From NCBI GenBank assembly GCA_964495075.1, contig CAZBUJ010000012.1:1-64000 (forward strand): DNA of 64,000 nucleotides, given 5' to 3'. Shown piece after piece: positions 52,796-62,000 of this stretch. The notes below the pieces were generated by a model. The model did no database searches. It was not told where the DNA came from and saw nothing but the letters and a program-made list of their open reading frames with translations. Position 1 is the first letter of the stretch. The number at the start of each line of letters is the position of its first letter. The translations under genes and the position numbers were made by a program. Source of the DNA: JAFGJQ01 sp964495075 (GTDB lineage: Bacteria > Planctomycetota > Phycisphaerae > UBA1845).

Positions 52796-54655
52796 ATGCT
52801 CGATTGGACCATCAAAACTCGCCGCGGCAAGCTGAACCTGGCCGAAATGCGATCGGTCCGCCGGCGTTTTCGGAAGTACGTGCGAGAGCACCGCTGGGCG
52901 ATGGCGGGGGCGCTGGTCGCGGCCCTGGGGGCCACCGCCACTCAGCTCGCGTCGCCGTGGCCGATCAAGGTGATTTTCGACCATATCCTTTCGGACAAGA
53001 TGTCGTCCACCTGGCTGGGCGGGTTGATGAGCCGCTGGGCGCCGACGATGTCGGCCGCGCTGATTGCGGTGTGTGCAGCGATCCTGTTAATCGCGGTGCT
53101 CGACGCCGCCTTGTCCTACATGCGCGACATGCTGCTTGCCCAAACCGGGCAGCGCATCATCGGCAAGATTCGGCAGGATCTTTTTGCCCATTTGCAGAAG
53201 CTCCCGCCGGCGGTCTTCGAGCGCCGCCAGACCGGCGATCTGCTTACGCGATTGACCGGTGACATCCTTATGCTGCGGCAAATGCTCGTGAACGCGATCG
53301 TCACCGCCGTGCAGGGGCTGCTCATGATAGCGGCGATGATGGCCGCGATGTTCTGGCTCAATCCGCTGTTGGCCGCGATCGGGATCGCGACCGTGCCGCT
53401 GACGATCTGGGCGACATGGCGGATCTCGCGGCAGATCAGAAAGGCCACGCACCAACAGCGGGAGAAAGAGAGCGTTGTCGCCAACATCGCGCACGACGTG
53501 CTGGGCGCCATGGCCGTCATTCAGGCCTTCAACCGCGAGCCGACGGAACGGGAGCGCTTCGCCCGCAACAACCGGTGCTCCGTCCGGGCCGGCGTCAAGA
53601 CGACTCGCTTGGAGTCCAAGCTGTACCGGACTGTCTCCCTCGCCTCCGCGGCGGGCCTGTGCGCGATCCTGTATTTCGGAGTCCGCGGCGTGCTCAGCGG
53701 CGCGATGACGGCGGGCGACTTGCTGGTATTCGTGGCGTACCTGCGCGGCCTTCACAAGCCCATGCGACAGATTGCGAAGGTGACTAGCCAGATGGCCAAG
53801 GCAACTTCGTGTGGAGAACGCGTCGCCGAGCTCTTCGCCATCGAACCGGCGGTGCGCAATCGCCGGAACGCCATCGAGCTGCCCCCGGCGCGCGGCGCGG
53901 TCGCCTACGACAACGTCGGTTTTGCCTACGACCGGGGTCCACCGGCGCTGACGGGCGTGACGATAGCCGTTGCGGCCGGGGAGCGGATTGCAATCGTCGG
54001 TCGTACCGGAGCCGGAAAGAGCACCCTGATCAAGCTCTTGCTGCGTTTCTACGATCCGCAGGAAGGCCGGGTTGCCGTCGACGGGTTCGATGTGCGTGAT
54101 GTCACCACGGAGTCGCTGCGCCGGCAGATCGGCTGGGTCCATCAGGATACGCTGCTGTTCGGGATGACCGTGGCCGAGAACATCTCGCTGGGTCGCGAAG
54201 ATGCGGATCGGGAGACGGTTCGGGCGGTGGCCCGGCGAGTTCGGGCTGACAGTTTCATCACGGCCTTGCCTGACAACTATGATACCGTGCTGGGTCAATC
54301 GGGCCTTACCCTCTCCGGCGGCCAGCGACAACGGATCGCGCTGGCCCGAGCCCTTCTCCGCGAGCCGCGCATCCTGGCTCTGGATGAGCCGGCGACCGGG
54401 CTCGACGAAGTAACCCGTCGTATCGTCGAGCAGGCCTGGATGGCTCCGCAGAACGACGCGACGACGCTGGTGATTTGCCACCGGCTGGAGAATATGCAGC
54501 GTTTCGATCGAATTGTAGTTCTATGCCGGGGCCGCATCTCCGCATGCGGTACACACCAGGAATTGATGGCAAGCAACGAGGAGTACGCCGAGCTTGTTGC
54601 CGCCGGCGGGAACGGCGAACCGACGGTCCGTTTGACGGAGCAGCAGCCATGGTGA
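52796..54655 (+). CDS. ABC-type exporter, fused permease and ATPase
   Basis: 619 residues from the ATG at 52796; a GTG at 52790 overlapping the previous stop would add two codons. An N-terminal six-helix permease (about 35-320) carries the exporter feature LFAHLQKLPPAVFERRQTGDLLTRL. The ATPase has Walker A GRTGAGKST, a Q-loop near GWVHQDTLLF, signature LSGGQRQRIALARAL, Walker B ILALDEPATGLDE and the switch His in VICHRLENM. All residues needed for ATP hydrolysis are present. Resembles lipid A/glycolipid flippases (MsbA type). Expected to work as a homodimer exporting the lipid-linked or small glycoconjugate made by the surrounding transferases. Confidence 0.9.
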   Translation: MLDWTIKTRRGKLNLAEMRSVRRRFRKYVREHRWAMAGALVAALGATATQLASPWPIKVIFDHILSDKMSSTWLGGLMSRWAPTMSAALIAVCAAILLIAVLDAALSYMRDMLLAQTGQRIIGKIRQDLFAHLQKLPPAVFERRQTGDLLTRLTGDILMLRQMLVNAIVTAVQGLLMIAAMMAAMFWLNPLLAAIGIATVPLTIWATWRISRQIRKATHQQREKESVVANIAHDVLGAMAVIQAFNREPTERERFARNNRCSVRAGVKTTRLESKLYRTVSLASAAGLCAILYFGVRGVLSGAMTAGDLLVFVAYLRGLHKPMRQIAKVTSQMAKATSCGERVAELFAIEPAVRNRRNAIELPPARGAVAYDNVGFAYDRGPPALTGVTIAVAAGERIAIVGRTGAGKSTLIKLLLRFYDPQEGRVAVDGFDVRDVTTESLRRQIGWVHQDTLLFGMTVAENISLGREDADRETVRAVARRVRADSFITALPDNYDTVLGQSGLTLSGGQRQRIALARALLREPRILALDEPATGLDEVTRRIVEQAWMAPQNDATTLVICHRLENMQRFDRIVVLCRGRISACGTHQELMASNEEYAELVAAGGNGEPTVRLTEQQPW

Positions 54656-56013
54656 CCGAGGGCATGGACTTGCCCATCGAGGGAGAACACGTCCGTCTCG
54701 CAACTGCGTTGAGGCCCATGTCGGTCGTCGAGGCCTGCCGCGAGCAGCTCTGCGAGGTGGATTCCGGCGTGCGAGCCGCCTGGCGCGCGGGCCGGGTCGT
54801 GGAGGCGCTCTATCACCCCGGCCGGTACGTGCGCGTCGCGTATGCGCTGCTCAGGGACGACGCAATCCCGCCGGACCGCTATTGGTCAAAAGGGGACATT
54901 GCCTATCTTCATTGGCCCGTCCGCCCCCGTGTCGAGCGGCACGGCACGGTCATCCGTCTCGGCGGGTACGACGTTGAAGCCTATTGCTTTCCCAACGACC
55001 GAAGGCTCCGCGGGCTGCGAAAACTCACCGGACGGACAACGGTCGCCCGCCTGTGGGAGACATGCCAGCGAGACGGTTCGACGGCCCCGTTTGGTGGCGA
55101 GTCCTTGCGGCGCATGCTGATCCGTTATGTGCCCGAACAGAAGTTCGTGGCGAGGATACAGCCCCGCAGGTCGCGGGGGCAGGGGGAGGACGCCGATTCC
55201 CTGGAGCTCGCCATGCGGGTGTGCCTGCCGAAGCGCTGCCGCGCCCTGGTCCAGCGGCATCGCACTGCCGCCCGATGGGCATGCACGGAGGCGAAGTACT
55301 TGTACGTCCCGCGCGTGCGGTTCGCGGACGAAATGAACGGGCTGGTCCTGTGCGAGTGGGTCGGCGGCCGGCCGCTGATCGAAAAGCTGCAGGCCGGTGA
55401 TCCGGCGCGCGTGATGCGGCGCATGGCCCGCATGCTGCGGTCCTTTCATCGCTTGCCGGCGGATGGACTCGGGCGGCTCACCGCCCACGGCGTCGCCCAA
55501 CGCGTCGAGCAGGCCGTCGCGGATCTGGTGCAGGCTTGCCCCGATCTCCAATCGCGTCTGCTGTCGCTTACGACGGAATGGCACCAACGCTTGATCAGGA
55601 TCGAGGAGGCGGAGCCCGCGACGCTTCACAACGACCTGCACTGGAATCAGGTCCGCATCCACCGGCGGCGATACGCGTTGCTCGACCTGGAGCGCATGTG
55701 TACGGGGGATGCCCTGGTGGACGTGGCCAATCTTGCGACTCAAGTTCGCATGCTGGGATATCGGCCGGAATTCGGTACGGACCACGAACAAGCCTCCTGC
55801 TGGGCACGGGAATTCCTCCGGCAGTGGGCGTCCGAGACCGGTCGGTCGATTGCGGCGGACCGTTTGCGTGTGTATTCCGTGTCGTCCCTGCTGAACTTGG
55901 CGCGGGGCATGATGCGACATCTGCGGCCCGGCTGGCGCGCGCTCGCCGCTCACTGCGCCGAGCACGCCGAGGCCGAGCTGGGTTCGATCGAACGGAGTTT
56001 CAGCATGCCATGA
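54649..56013 (+). CDS. APH/choline-kinase-fold phosphotransferase 1
   Basis: 454 residues. The ATG lies 4 nt before the exporter's stop, so translation is coupled. The C-terminal lobe carries the catalytic loop TLHNDLHWNQVRI (D329; Gln334 where aminoglycoside kinases usually have Asn) and the metal-binding Asp in YALLDLERMCTGDALVD. The N-terminal region (about 1-150) is divergent, with no clear Gly loop. Likely phosphorylates a small hydroxyl-bearing substrate such as a sugar or polyol. Position between an exporter and a second kinase of the same fold suggests a precursor- or product-modifying role in glycoconjugate assembly. Confidence 0.75.
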   Translation: MVTEGMDLPIEGEHVRLATALRPMSVVEACREQLCEVDSGVRAAWRAGRVVEALYHPGRYVRVAYALLRDDAIPPDRYWSKGDIAYLHWPVRPRVERHGTVIRLGGYDVEAYCFPNDRRLRGLRKLTGRTTVARLWETCQRDGSTAPFGGESLRRMLIRYVPEQKFVARIQPRRSRGQGEDADSLELAMRVCLPKRCRALVQRHRTAARWACTEAKYLYVPRVRFADEMNGLVLCEWVGGRPLIEKLQAGDPARVMRRMARMLRSFHRLPADGLGRLTAHGVAQRVEQAVADLVQACPDLQSRLLSLTTEWHQRLIRIEEAEPATLHNDLHWNQVRIHRRRYALLDLERMCTGDALVDVANLATQVRMLGYRPEFGTDHEQASCWAREFLRQWASETGRSIAADRLRVYSVSSLLNLARGMMRHLRPGWRALAAHCAEHAEAELGSIERSFSMP

Positions 56014-57410
56014 CGAGGCAGACCGAAGTCAGTCCGTCGAGGTGGGCCCCCGGGCGGCTCTTGGAGCCACCGACGGTGGCGGCTGTTTTGCGGCGTGCGT
56101 TGGAGATCGCTGGGACCTCGCACGCGCTGGTGAGAAAGGTGCGCGTGGAGCGCTGCTGGCCCGAGCGGCGCGGAGGTTTCGTCTTCGAATGGTCGTTCGC
56201 GCTGGACCGGGGCCCGCGCCGCGTGTTGTTCGGTGCCAGTCCGGTTCGCCCCCCGGCCGCGGCGGAGAGTACCCGGGCGGGTCGGACCGCGACGAACGGG
56301 CTGTCCGGCATACGCGTGTACCTGCCGGAGTGGAGATTGCTGGTGCACTCGCCGGAATGCGATCCCGGATTGCCTCACTTGGCCGAGTGTCTGGACGCGC
56401 GTGTGATGGCTTCGCATCTGCGGCCGTTGCTGGAGACTCAGCATGTGTCGTGGGGCGTCACGGGAACGACGACAGAATGTCGAATGCTGGGTTACCGCGC
56501 TGGACGGCGGGCGTCCGTCGTCTATCGACGGCCCCCGTCAGGCCCGGTCTCCGTGGCCGTGCTGGGCAAGACGTTTCGCGATGGCCGCGGAGAGCAGTTG
56601 CTGCGCGTACACGGGCAACTGGCCGGCGAGTTCGGCCGTGGATCGTTTGACCGCGTCCGCGTGCCCTCGGCTCTCGGCTATCTGCCTGATCAGCGCATGG
56701 CCGTGCTTTCATGGTCGCCCGGAAGGTCGGTCAGTGCGGAGATGTGGTCGTCGGACGAGGTGGCGGCGGCGGTTGACGCGCTGACGGCCCTTCACCGGAC
56801 TTCGCTCTCCGGTCTGCCCTCATTCACGGTCGATCATGAGTGCAGTGTGGTCAACCGCTGGTATGCGGTGTTGGAGAGGCTGATTCCATCGGCCGCCGCA
56901 ACGACCAAGCCGCTTCGCGACGGACTGTTGGCCGCGGCCCAGGTGGTACCTGCCGCCGCGCCGCGCCCCATCCACCGTGATTTCTACGATCGACAATTCG
57001 TTGTCGACGATCAGGGTCTCACGTTGCTCGACCTCGATACGCTCGCTCTGGGTGATCCCTGCGTTGACCTTGGCAACCTGCTGGCCCATTTGGCGTTCGC
57101 CGCGCTGGCCGTGCGACAGGAGCCCGTCCAGTTCACTCGGCTCGTGCAGCAGGTTGTCGGGCCGTATCAGGAGCGAGCGGAGATTGTGGACGGTCGCTCG
57201 CTCGCGTTCTTCTGCGCCACGGCGCTGTTCCGAGTCGGCGCCGTTCACGCCGTGCGGACGGCAACCTGCCGACGGGCCCCAGCGATGTGGGCGTTGGCCG
57301 GCGAGGTACTCGCGGCGGTGAAGAACGGCGGGTTACCCCGGCGCCGGTGCGGGGCGGCAGGGACCATCGGCCCGACGCAACGAACGGCGGCGACAAGGAG
57401 ATCAGGATGA
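56010..57410 (+). CDS. APH/choline-kinase-fold phosphotransferase 2
   Basis: 466 residues, overlapping the previous gene by 4 bp (ATGA). The catalytic loop is RPIHRDFYDRQFVVDD (D324; Gln329 at the metal-binding Asn position) and the second metal ligand is in LTLLDLDTLALGDPCVDLGN. It also has VLSWSPGRSVSAEMW and ALTALHRT, typical of the linker and core of the fold. The C-terminal tail is low complexity. Sequence similarity to the first kinase is low outside these motifs, so it is an old duplication or independent recruitment. A sugar- or maltokinase-like activity is plausible. Confidence 0.75.
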   Translation: MTRQTEVSPSRWAPGRLLEPPTVAAVLRRALEIAGTSHALVRKVRVERCWPERRGGFVFEWSFALDRGPRRVLFGASPVRPPAAAESTRAGRTATNGLSGIRVYLPEWRLLVHSPECDPGLPHLAECLDARVMASHLRPLLETQHVSWGVTGTTTECRMLGYRAGRRASVVYRRPPSGPVSVAVLGKTFRDGRGEQLLRVHGQLAGEFGRGSFDRVRVPSALGYLPDQRMAVLSWSPGRSVSAEMWSSDEVAAAVDALTALHRTSLSGLPSFTVDHECSVVNRWYAVLERLIPSAAATTKPLRDGLLAAAQVVPAAAPRPIHRDFYDRQFVVDDQGLTLLDLDTLALGDPCVDLGNLLAHLAFAALAVRQEPVQFTRLVQQVVGPYQERAEIVDGRSLAFFCATALFRVGAVHAVRTATCRRAPAMWALAGEVLAAVKNGGLPRRRCGAAGTIGPTQRTAATRRSG

Positions 57411-58096
57411 CCATGCACAGACCCCGGTGGCTCGGGTTCACCCTGGTTGAACTCTTGGTTGTCATCACCATCATGAGCCTGCTGATGGCGATCCTGGTTC
57501 CCTCGTTGAGTAAGGCCCGGATGATGGCCCGCAAGACGCAATGCGTCACCCGGCTACGTGATGTCTTCGCGGCGACGTGCATGTACATTCAGGAGGACGG
57601 CAGGCTTCCGGCCATGAACAACGAGGCCGACGAGGGCGCGTGGCAGTACAACTATCTGATTTACGACAACGACGAGGATTTTGACTTCAATTTCGGGCCG
57701 CTGGCCCGGCCCGATGGGATTATCAAGTACGTCGAGGAGCTTTATTGTCCGGTTCAGGAAGACCCGTATCACTCGATGGCCACGCCGGAGAACCCCTGGC
57801 CAGTGCGCGAAGGCCAGAAGACGAGGGCCGGGTACGGACGGCGCTTTGGGCTGAGCGGGAAGTCCCTGTCGCAAATTCCCAAGCTCGTTGCCTTCGCCGC
57901 GGACGTGCTTCATCTGCCCAGCGTCGTCAAGACCGGGCACAAGACGGGCGTGAACACCGTCTATACCGATGGCCACGCGCAGTGGGTAACAGCCCCGGAC
58001 ATCCTCCTGAACAACGACTTGACCCGTCCGTTCGATCCGGAGGACAACGTTGTGATCGAGGAGATCTGGGAGGCATTGGACCGCGGCGGACGCTGA
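57407..58096 (+). CDS. Pseudopilin-like protein in glycosyltransferase operon
   Basis: 229 residues. AAGGAG lies 6 nt before the ATG, which overlaps the previous stop (ATGA). The leader MTMHRPRWLG-FTLVELLVVITI carries the prepilin peptidase site with Glu at +5, then the hydrophobic helix ends in SLSKARMMARKTQC. The C-terminal VNTVYTDGHAQWV matches the Asp-Gly-His end motif of planctomycete pseudopilins. No other secretion components are nearby. Tight coupling to transferase and kinase genes suggests that it serves the same export process. Confidence 0.82.
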   Translation: MTMHRPRWLGFTLVELLVVITIMSLLMAILVPSLSKARMMARKTQCVTRLRDVFAATCMYIQEDGRLPAMNNEADEGAWQYNYLIYDNDEDFDFNFGPLARPDGIIKYVEELYCPVQEDPYHSMATPENPWPVREGQKTRAGYGRRFGLSGKSLSQIPKLVAFAADVLHLPSVVKTGHKTGVNTVYTDGHAQWVTAPDILLNNDLTRPFDPEDNVVIEEIWEALDRGGR

Positions 58097-58098
58097 GC

Positions 58099-58764
58099 AT
58101 GGCGATGATGGTTGGGAGGCGGCAAGTACTGATTGGAGGCTTGGCGGCCGTGGTCGCCGTGGTGGCCGGCTCGATTCTTGTCGGGCTGCGGCTGCTGGGC
58201 CACGCGCGACAGCCGACCGAAAAGCGGGTGCGGGTCAGAGCCAAACGGGTCGTCAGCGGCCACTACGTGAAGCTCGACAAAGGCGACAAACTGGTCTACG
58301 CGGGGATCCGGGCGCCATACGAGAATGAACCTTTCTACGCAGAGGCCAGGCAGCGCAACGTGGGGCTCGTGGAGGGTAAGGAGTTGCGCTTGCGTTTTGA
58401 GCGCGACGTGATCCGTGACCGAAAGGGGCGGTTGTTTGCCTATGCGTTTCTGGACGGTCTCTTCATCAACGAGGCGATGGTGCGCGACGGCCTGGCGTAC
58501 GTGCGTCTGACCCCTGAGACGGTGTCGTACGCCGACCCTTTGCTCGAGGCGCAGGCGGAGGCGCGGCGCGCCCGCCGCGGCCTGTGGAGCCGTGTTTCAG
58601 AATCGGACGAGCGACTCTATCTGGCAGATCCCCAATACGGAGATTTCCACCGCCCGAGTTGCGATGCCGTGCCACTCATCCATGAGGGGCGGCGTGTCGA
58701 GCTCACGAGCAAGGAGGAAGCCTTCGACCGCGGATTCGCCCCGTGTAATAAGTGCCTGCCGTAG
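58099..58764 (+). CDS. Membrane-anchored SNase-like nuclease with Ada-type zinc-binding tail
   Basis: 221 residues; the ATG is 2 nt after the previous stop. An N-terminal hydrophobic helix (about 8-35) anchors an OB-fold SNase domain: VVSGHYVKLDKGDKLVYAGI, then R of RAPYENEPF with the nearby Glu, and RDRKGRLFAYAFLDG with NEAMVRDGLAYVRL. The candidate catalytic Arg-Glu-Arg set therefore appears intact. The tail DFHRPSCDAVPLI ... KEEAFDRGFAPCNKCLP resembles the Ada methyl-phosphotriester zinc domain (HRPSC and CxxC). It faces the periplasm. It may act as a nuclease or as a non-catalytic wall-binding module. Its link to the glycosylation operon is only positional. Confidence 0.78.
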   Translation: MAMMVGRRQVLIGGLAAVVAVVAGSILVGLRLLGHARQPTEKRVRVRAKRVVSGHYVKLDKGDKLVYAGIRAPYENEPFYAEARQRNVGLVEGKELRLRFERDVIRDRKGRLFAYAFLDGLFINEAMVRDGLAYVRLTPETVSYADPLLEAQAEARRARRGLWSRVSESDERLYLADPQYGDFHRPSCDAVPLIHEGRRVELTSKEEAFDRGFAPCNKCLP

Positions 58765-59043
58765 CCGCAAGAGGTCCGAGGCGGCCGCCGTGCGGTGCCG
58801 GCTTCCTCGACGCCTGTATTTGACGTGCTTCACCGATCCCTCGGCGTCAACGGCCGTGTCGGACGTCGGCTCGTCGCGATTCTGCTCCTCGACCGTGACG
58901 TGTCGCCCGCCCTTCTGCTTCTCGTAAGTGCATTCTTCGATACGCCGCCGCCGGACTGAAGCGTGGGACTCGATCATCGGGTTGCCCAGCAAGCGCGGGA
59001 CGCGGTCGTGGAAGCACGCCATGGGCTCCATGCACGAATCCAC
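58597..59043 (-). CDS. Questionable small gene or gene fragment downstream of the RND pump
   Basis: A frame from a GTG at 59043, 11 nt after the RND pump stop on the same strand. For the first 75 or so codons nearly all third positions are G or C (MEPMACFHDRVPRLLGNPM ... VRRRRIEECTYEKQKGG), as in real genes here. After about 58800 the bias fades, and the frame then overlaps the nuclease gene by 168 bp in the opposite direction. This suggests a truncated or frameshifted gene of which only about 58805-59043 is authentic. The family is not recognised. Confidence 0.3.
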   Translation of the reverse strand: MDSCMEPMACFHDRVPRLLGNPMIESHASVRRRRIEECTYEKQKGGRHVTVEEQNRDEPTSDTAVDAEGSVKHVKYRRRGSRHRTAAASDLLRLRQALITRGESAVEGFLLARELDTPPLMDEWHGIATRAVEISVLGICQIESLVRF

Positions 59044-59054
59044 TCACCGTCCCG

Positions 59055-62000
59055 TTATGCCTCCGCCGTGCCCAGTCCGTGCCCCGGGCGGTTGGCGTAG
59101 ATCAGCCAGTAGGTAATCGGGATGACAAAAAGAGTAAACAGCGTGGAGGCGAACAGGCCGAAAATAAGCGACCACGCCAGGCCGGAGAAAATCGGGTCGA
59201 TCGTGATCGGCGCCGCGGACAGCATGGCCGTCGCGGCGGTCAGCAGGATGGGACGGAGTCGCACGACGCGGCTTTCCATGACCGCGTCAAAGAGCGATCG
59301 TCCCCGCCGGAGAGAGAGATGGATGAAATCCACCAGGATGATCGAGTCTCGGGTCACGATGCCGGCCAGCGCGATCATGCCGATCATGCCGGTGGCGGTA
59401 AAGAAGATCGGATCCGCGTAGGAACCGACTGTGTCGCCGGCCACGGCATTGAGCAGCCAGAAGCCCGGCATGATGCCCAGTATGTTCAGCGGAATGGCGA
59501 GCATGACCACGATCGGGATCACGAATGAGCGGGTCTGTCCCACGAGAAGGATGTAAATCCCCACCAAGGCCGCCGCAAACGCCAGACCCAGATCGCGAAA
59601 GACGTCCAGCGTGATCTTCCACTCACCCTCACCGGCAAAGCCGACTTCGATTCCGTCCGGAACGTACCACGTCACCCCGCTGCCGTTGTTGAAGAAGGTG
59701 CGTTCAAGCGTCGGCCTCGGGCTTGCCGTGCTGACCCATCCGTTGCCCGGCACCGATGCGCCGGCCGGCATGTCGGAGGCGTCGACCGCACGGTCGGCCT
59801 GAATGTCGACTACGGCATCAGCCGGAGGGCGCCCTGCCGCCTCGGCAAACACATACGCCACGCGGCGCAGGTTCTTATGGTAGATGGTGTTGTCCGAACG
59901 GGAGTATTCCCATCGTCCAAGTTCTGCCAGCGGAACAAGGTTCCCTCCGCGCCCCTTGGCACGCACCTGGGCAAGATCCGCCACGCTGGACCGAATCGCC
60001 CTTGGCAACCGTAATTCAATGAGGAGAGGATTGCGCTCCGACGGCACGTGGACGGTACCGGCCGACACGCCGTCCAGGCAGATTTGGAGTGTCTTGACGA
60101 TCTCGGCCACGGTGACACCGTTCAGGGCCGCCTTCTCTTTGTCGGTGCGGAAGACCACCTTCGTCTCATCAGCTTCGGCGGAGTCGTCAACATCCACAAT
60201 ACCGGGCTCGGCTTCGAGCCGCGCCCGCACCACTTTGGCCGCTCCAATGAGTTGATCGTAGGAGTGATCCGGCTGCCCGTAAATCTCGCCGACGACCGTC
60301 GCAATCACCGGCGGGCCGGGCGGTATTTCCACGAGCTTCAGAATGGCGGCGTGACTCCGGGCGATTCGGGTCAGGTCGTCGCGGATACGCAAACCGATGG
60401 CGTGGCTTTGTTGCGCGCGGCTTTTCTTTCCCACGAGGTTCACGCGAATCTCGGCGACGTTGCTTCCGCGGCGCAGATAGTAGTGCCGCACCATGCCATT
60501 GAAGTCCATCGGAGCGGCGAGACCGACATAGGATGTGAAATCGGTCACCTCCGGCACGCCGTGCAGGTGTTCCTCAATCTCGCGCACACACGCGTCCGTT
60601 CGCTCCAGCGTTGTTCCCTCGTCAAGATCGAGCACGAGCAGCAGTTCGTTCTTGTTGTCGAAGGGCAGCATTTTCAGGGGCACGTGACGCGTCGCCGCGA
60701 GGCCGGCGGCCAGCAAGGTGAGCCCGCCGATGATCACCAAAAACACCGACGCCTTCGTGCGCGAATGAAGAAGCGGGGCCATCAACGGGTAGAAGAACCG
60801 GTACAGCACCGATTCCTTGACATTGCTGATATCGTGCCCGTCGATAACCGGGTCGGGCACCGCCTTACCAGATGAGTACTTCCTCTTGAGCAGGTGAAAC
60901 GAAAGCCAGGGAGTGATGGTGAAGGCAACCACCATCGACATGAGCATGGCTATTGGAACGTTCAACGCCATCGGGCGCATATACGGCCCCATCATGCCCG
61001 TGATGAAAAGCATCGGGAGGAACGAGACGATGACGGCCAACGTCGCGGTGATCAGCGGAGGGCGAATCTCGGCAACCGCTTCCAGAACGATGTTCCGCGA
61101 TGCTCGACGGTGCAGCCCAAAGTGCCGCGAGATGTTCTCGACGTCCACGATCGGGTCGTCCACGAGCAAGCCGAGGGAGAGGATGAGCGCGAACAGCGTC
61201 ACACGGTTGATGCTGAAGCCGAAGAGCAGGTTGACCGTCAGGGTCAAACCGAACACAACCGGGATGGCCACGACGACGATCAGTGATTCGCGCCACCCCA
61301 GTCCCAGCGTCAACAGGGCGATCACGATGAAGATGGCCACGCCCAGGGCTTCGACCAATTCGTTTACCTTGTCGTCGGCGGTCAGGCCGTAGTTGCGCGT
61401 GATGATCATGTCGATGTCATCGGGCACGATCTCACTTTTGAGCGATTCTGCTTTCGAGAGAACCTCTTCGGCAACGGTAACGGCATTGGTGCCTTTCTTC
61501 TTCGCGATGGCGATGGTGAGCGCCGGCGTGCTGATGACATCAGCACGGTTGGCGGTGGATTCGTCACCTACGAGGGTGCCGGTAAAAGACTCGCGATGTT
61601 CGAAGCCCCGTGCCGGTCCCCACCCATGGCGGACGTAGTCGGTCACGTCCTCCGCACCGTCAACAAGGCGGGCGACGTCCGCGAGGAATACAGGCCGATC
61701 CCCCCAGACGCCGACCACTAGATCGCGAAGCTCGTCAGGATGGGCGAACGCCGCCCCTCCCTCGACGCGCTGAGACGAGTCTTCGCGGTCAAAGGTCCCC
61801 ACGATGGCCGTCACGTTGGCGGCTTCGATCGCCTGTTTGACCTCGAGTGGAGAGAGGCGGTACGCCTCCATGCGGCGGGGATCGAGATAGACGTGCACGA
61901 CGCGCGGCTGGCCGCCCACCACGTACGCCCGCGAGAGGTTCTCCACGACGGACAGGCGCTGCACCAGTTCCTCCGCCACGCGCCGCAAGACGTGCCCGTC

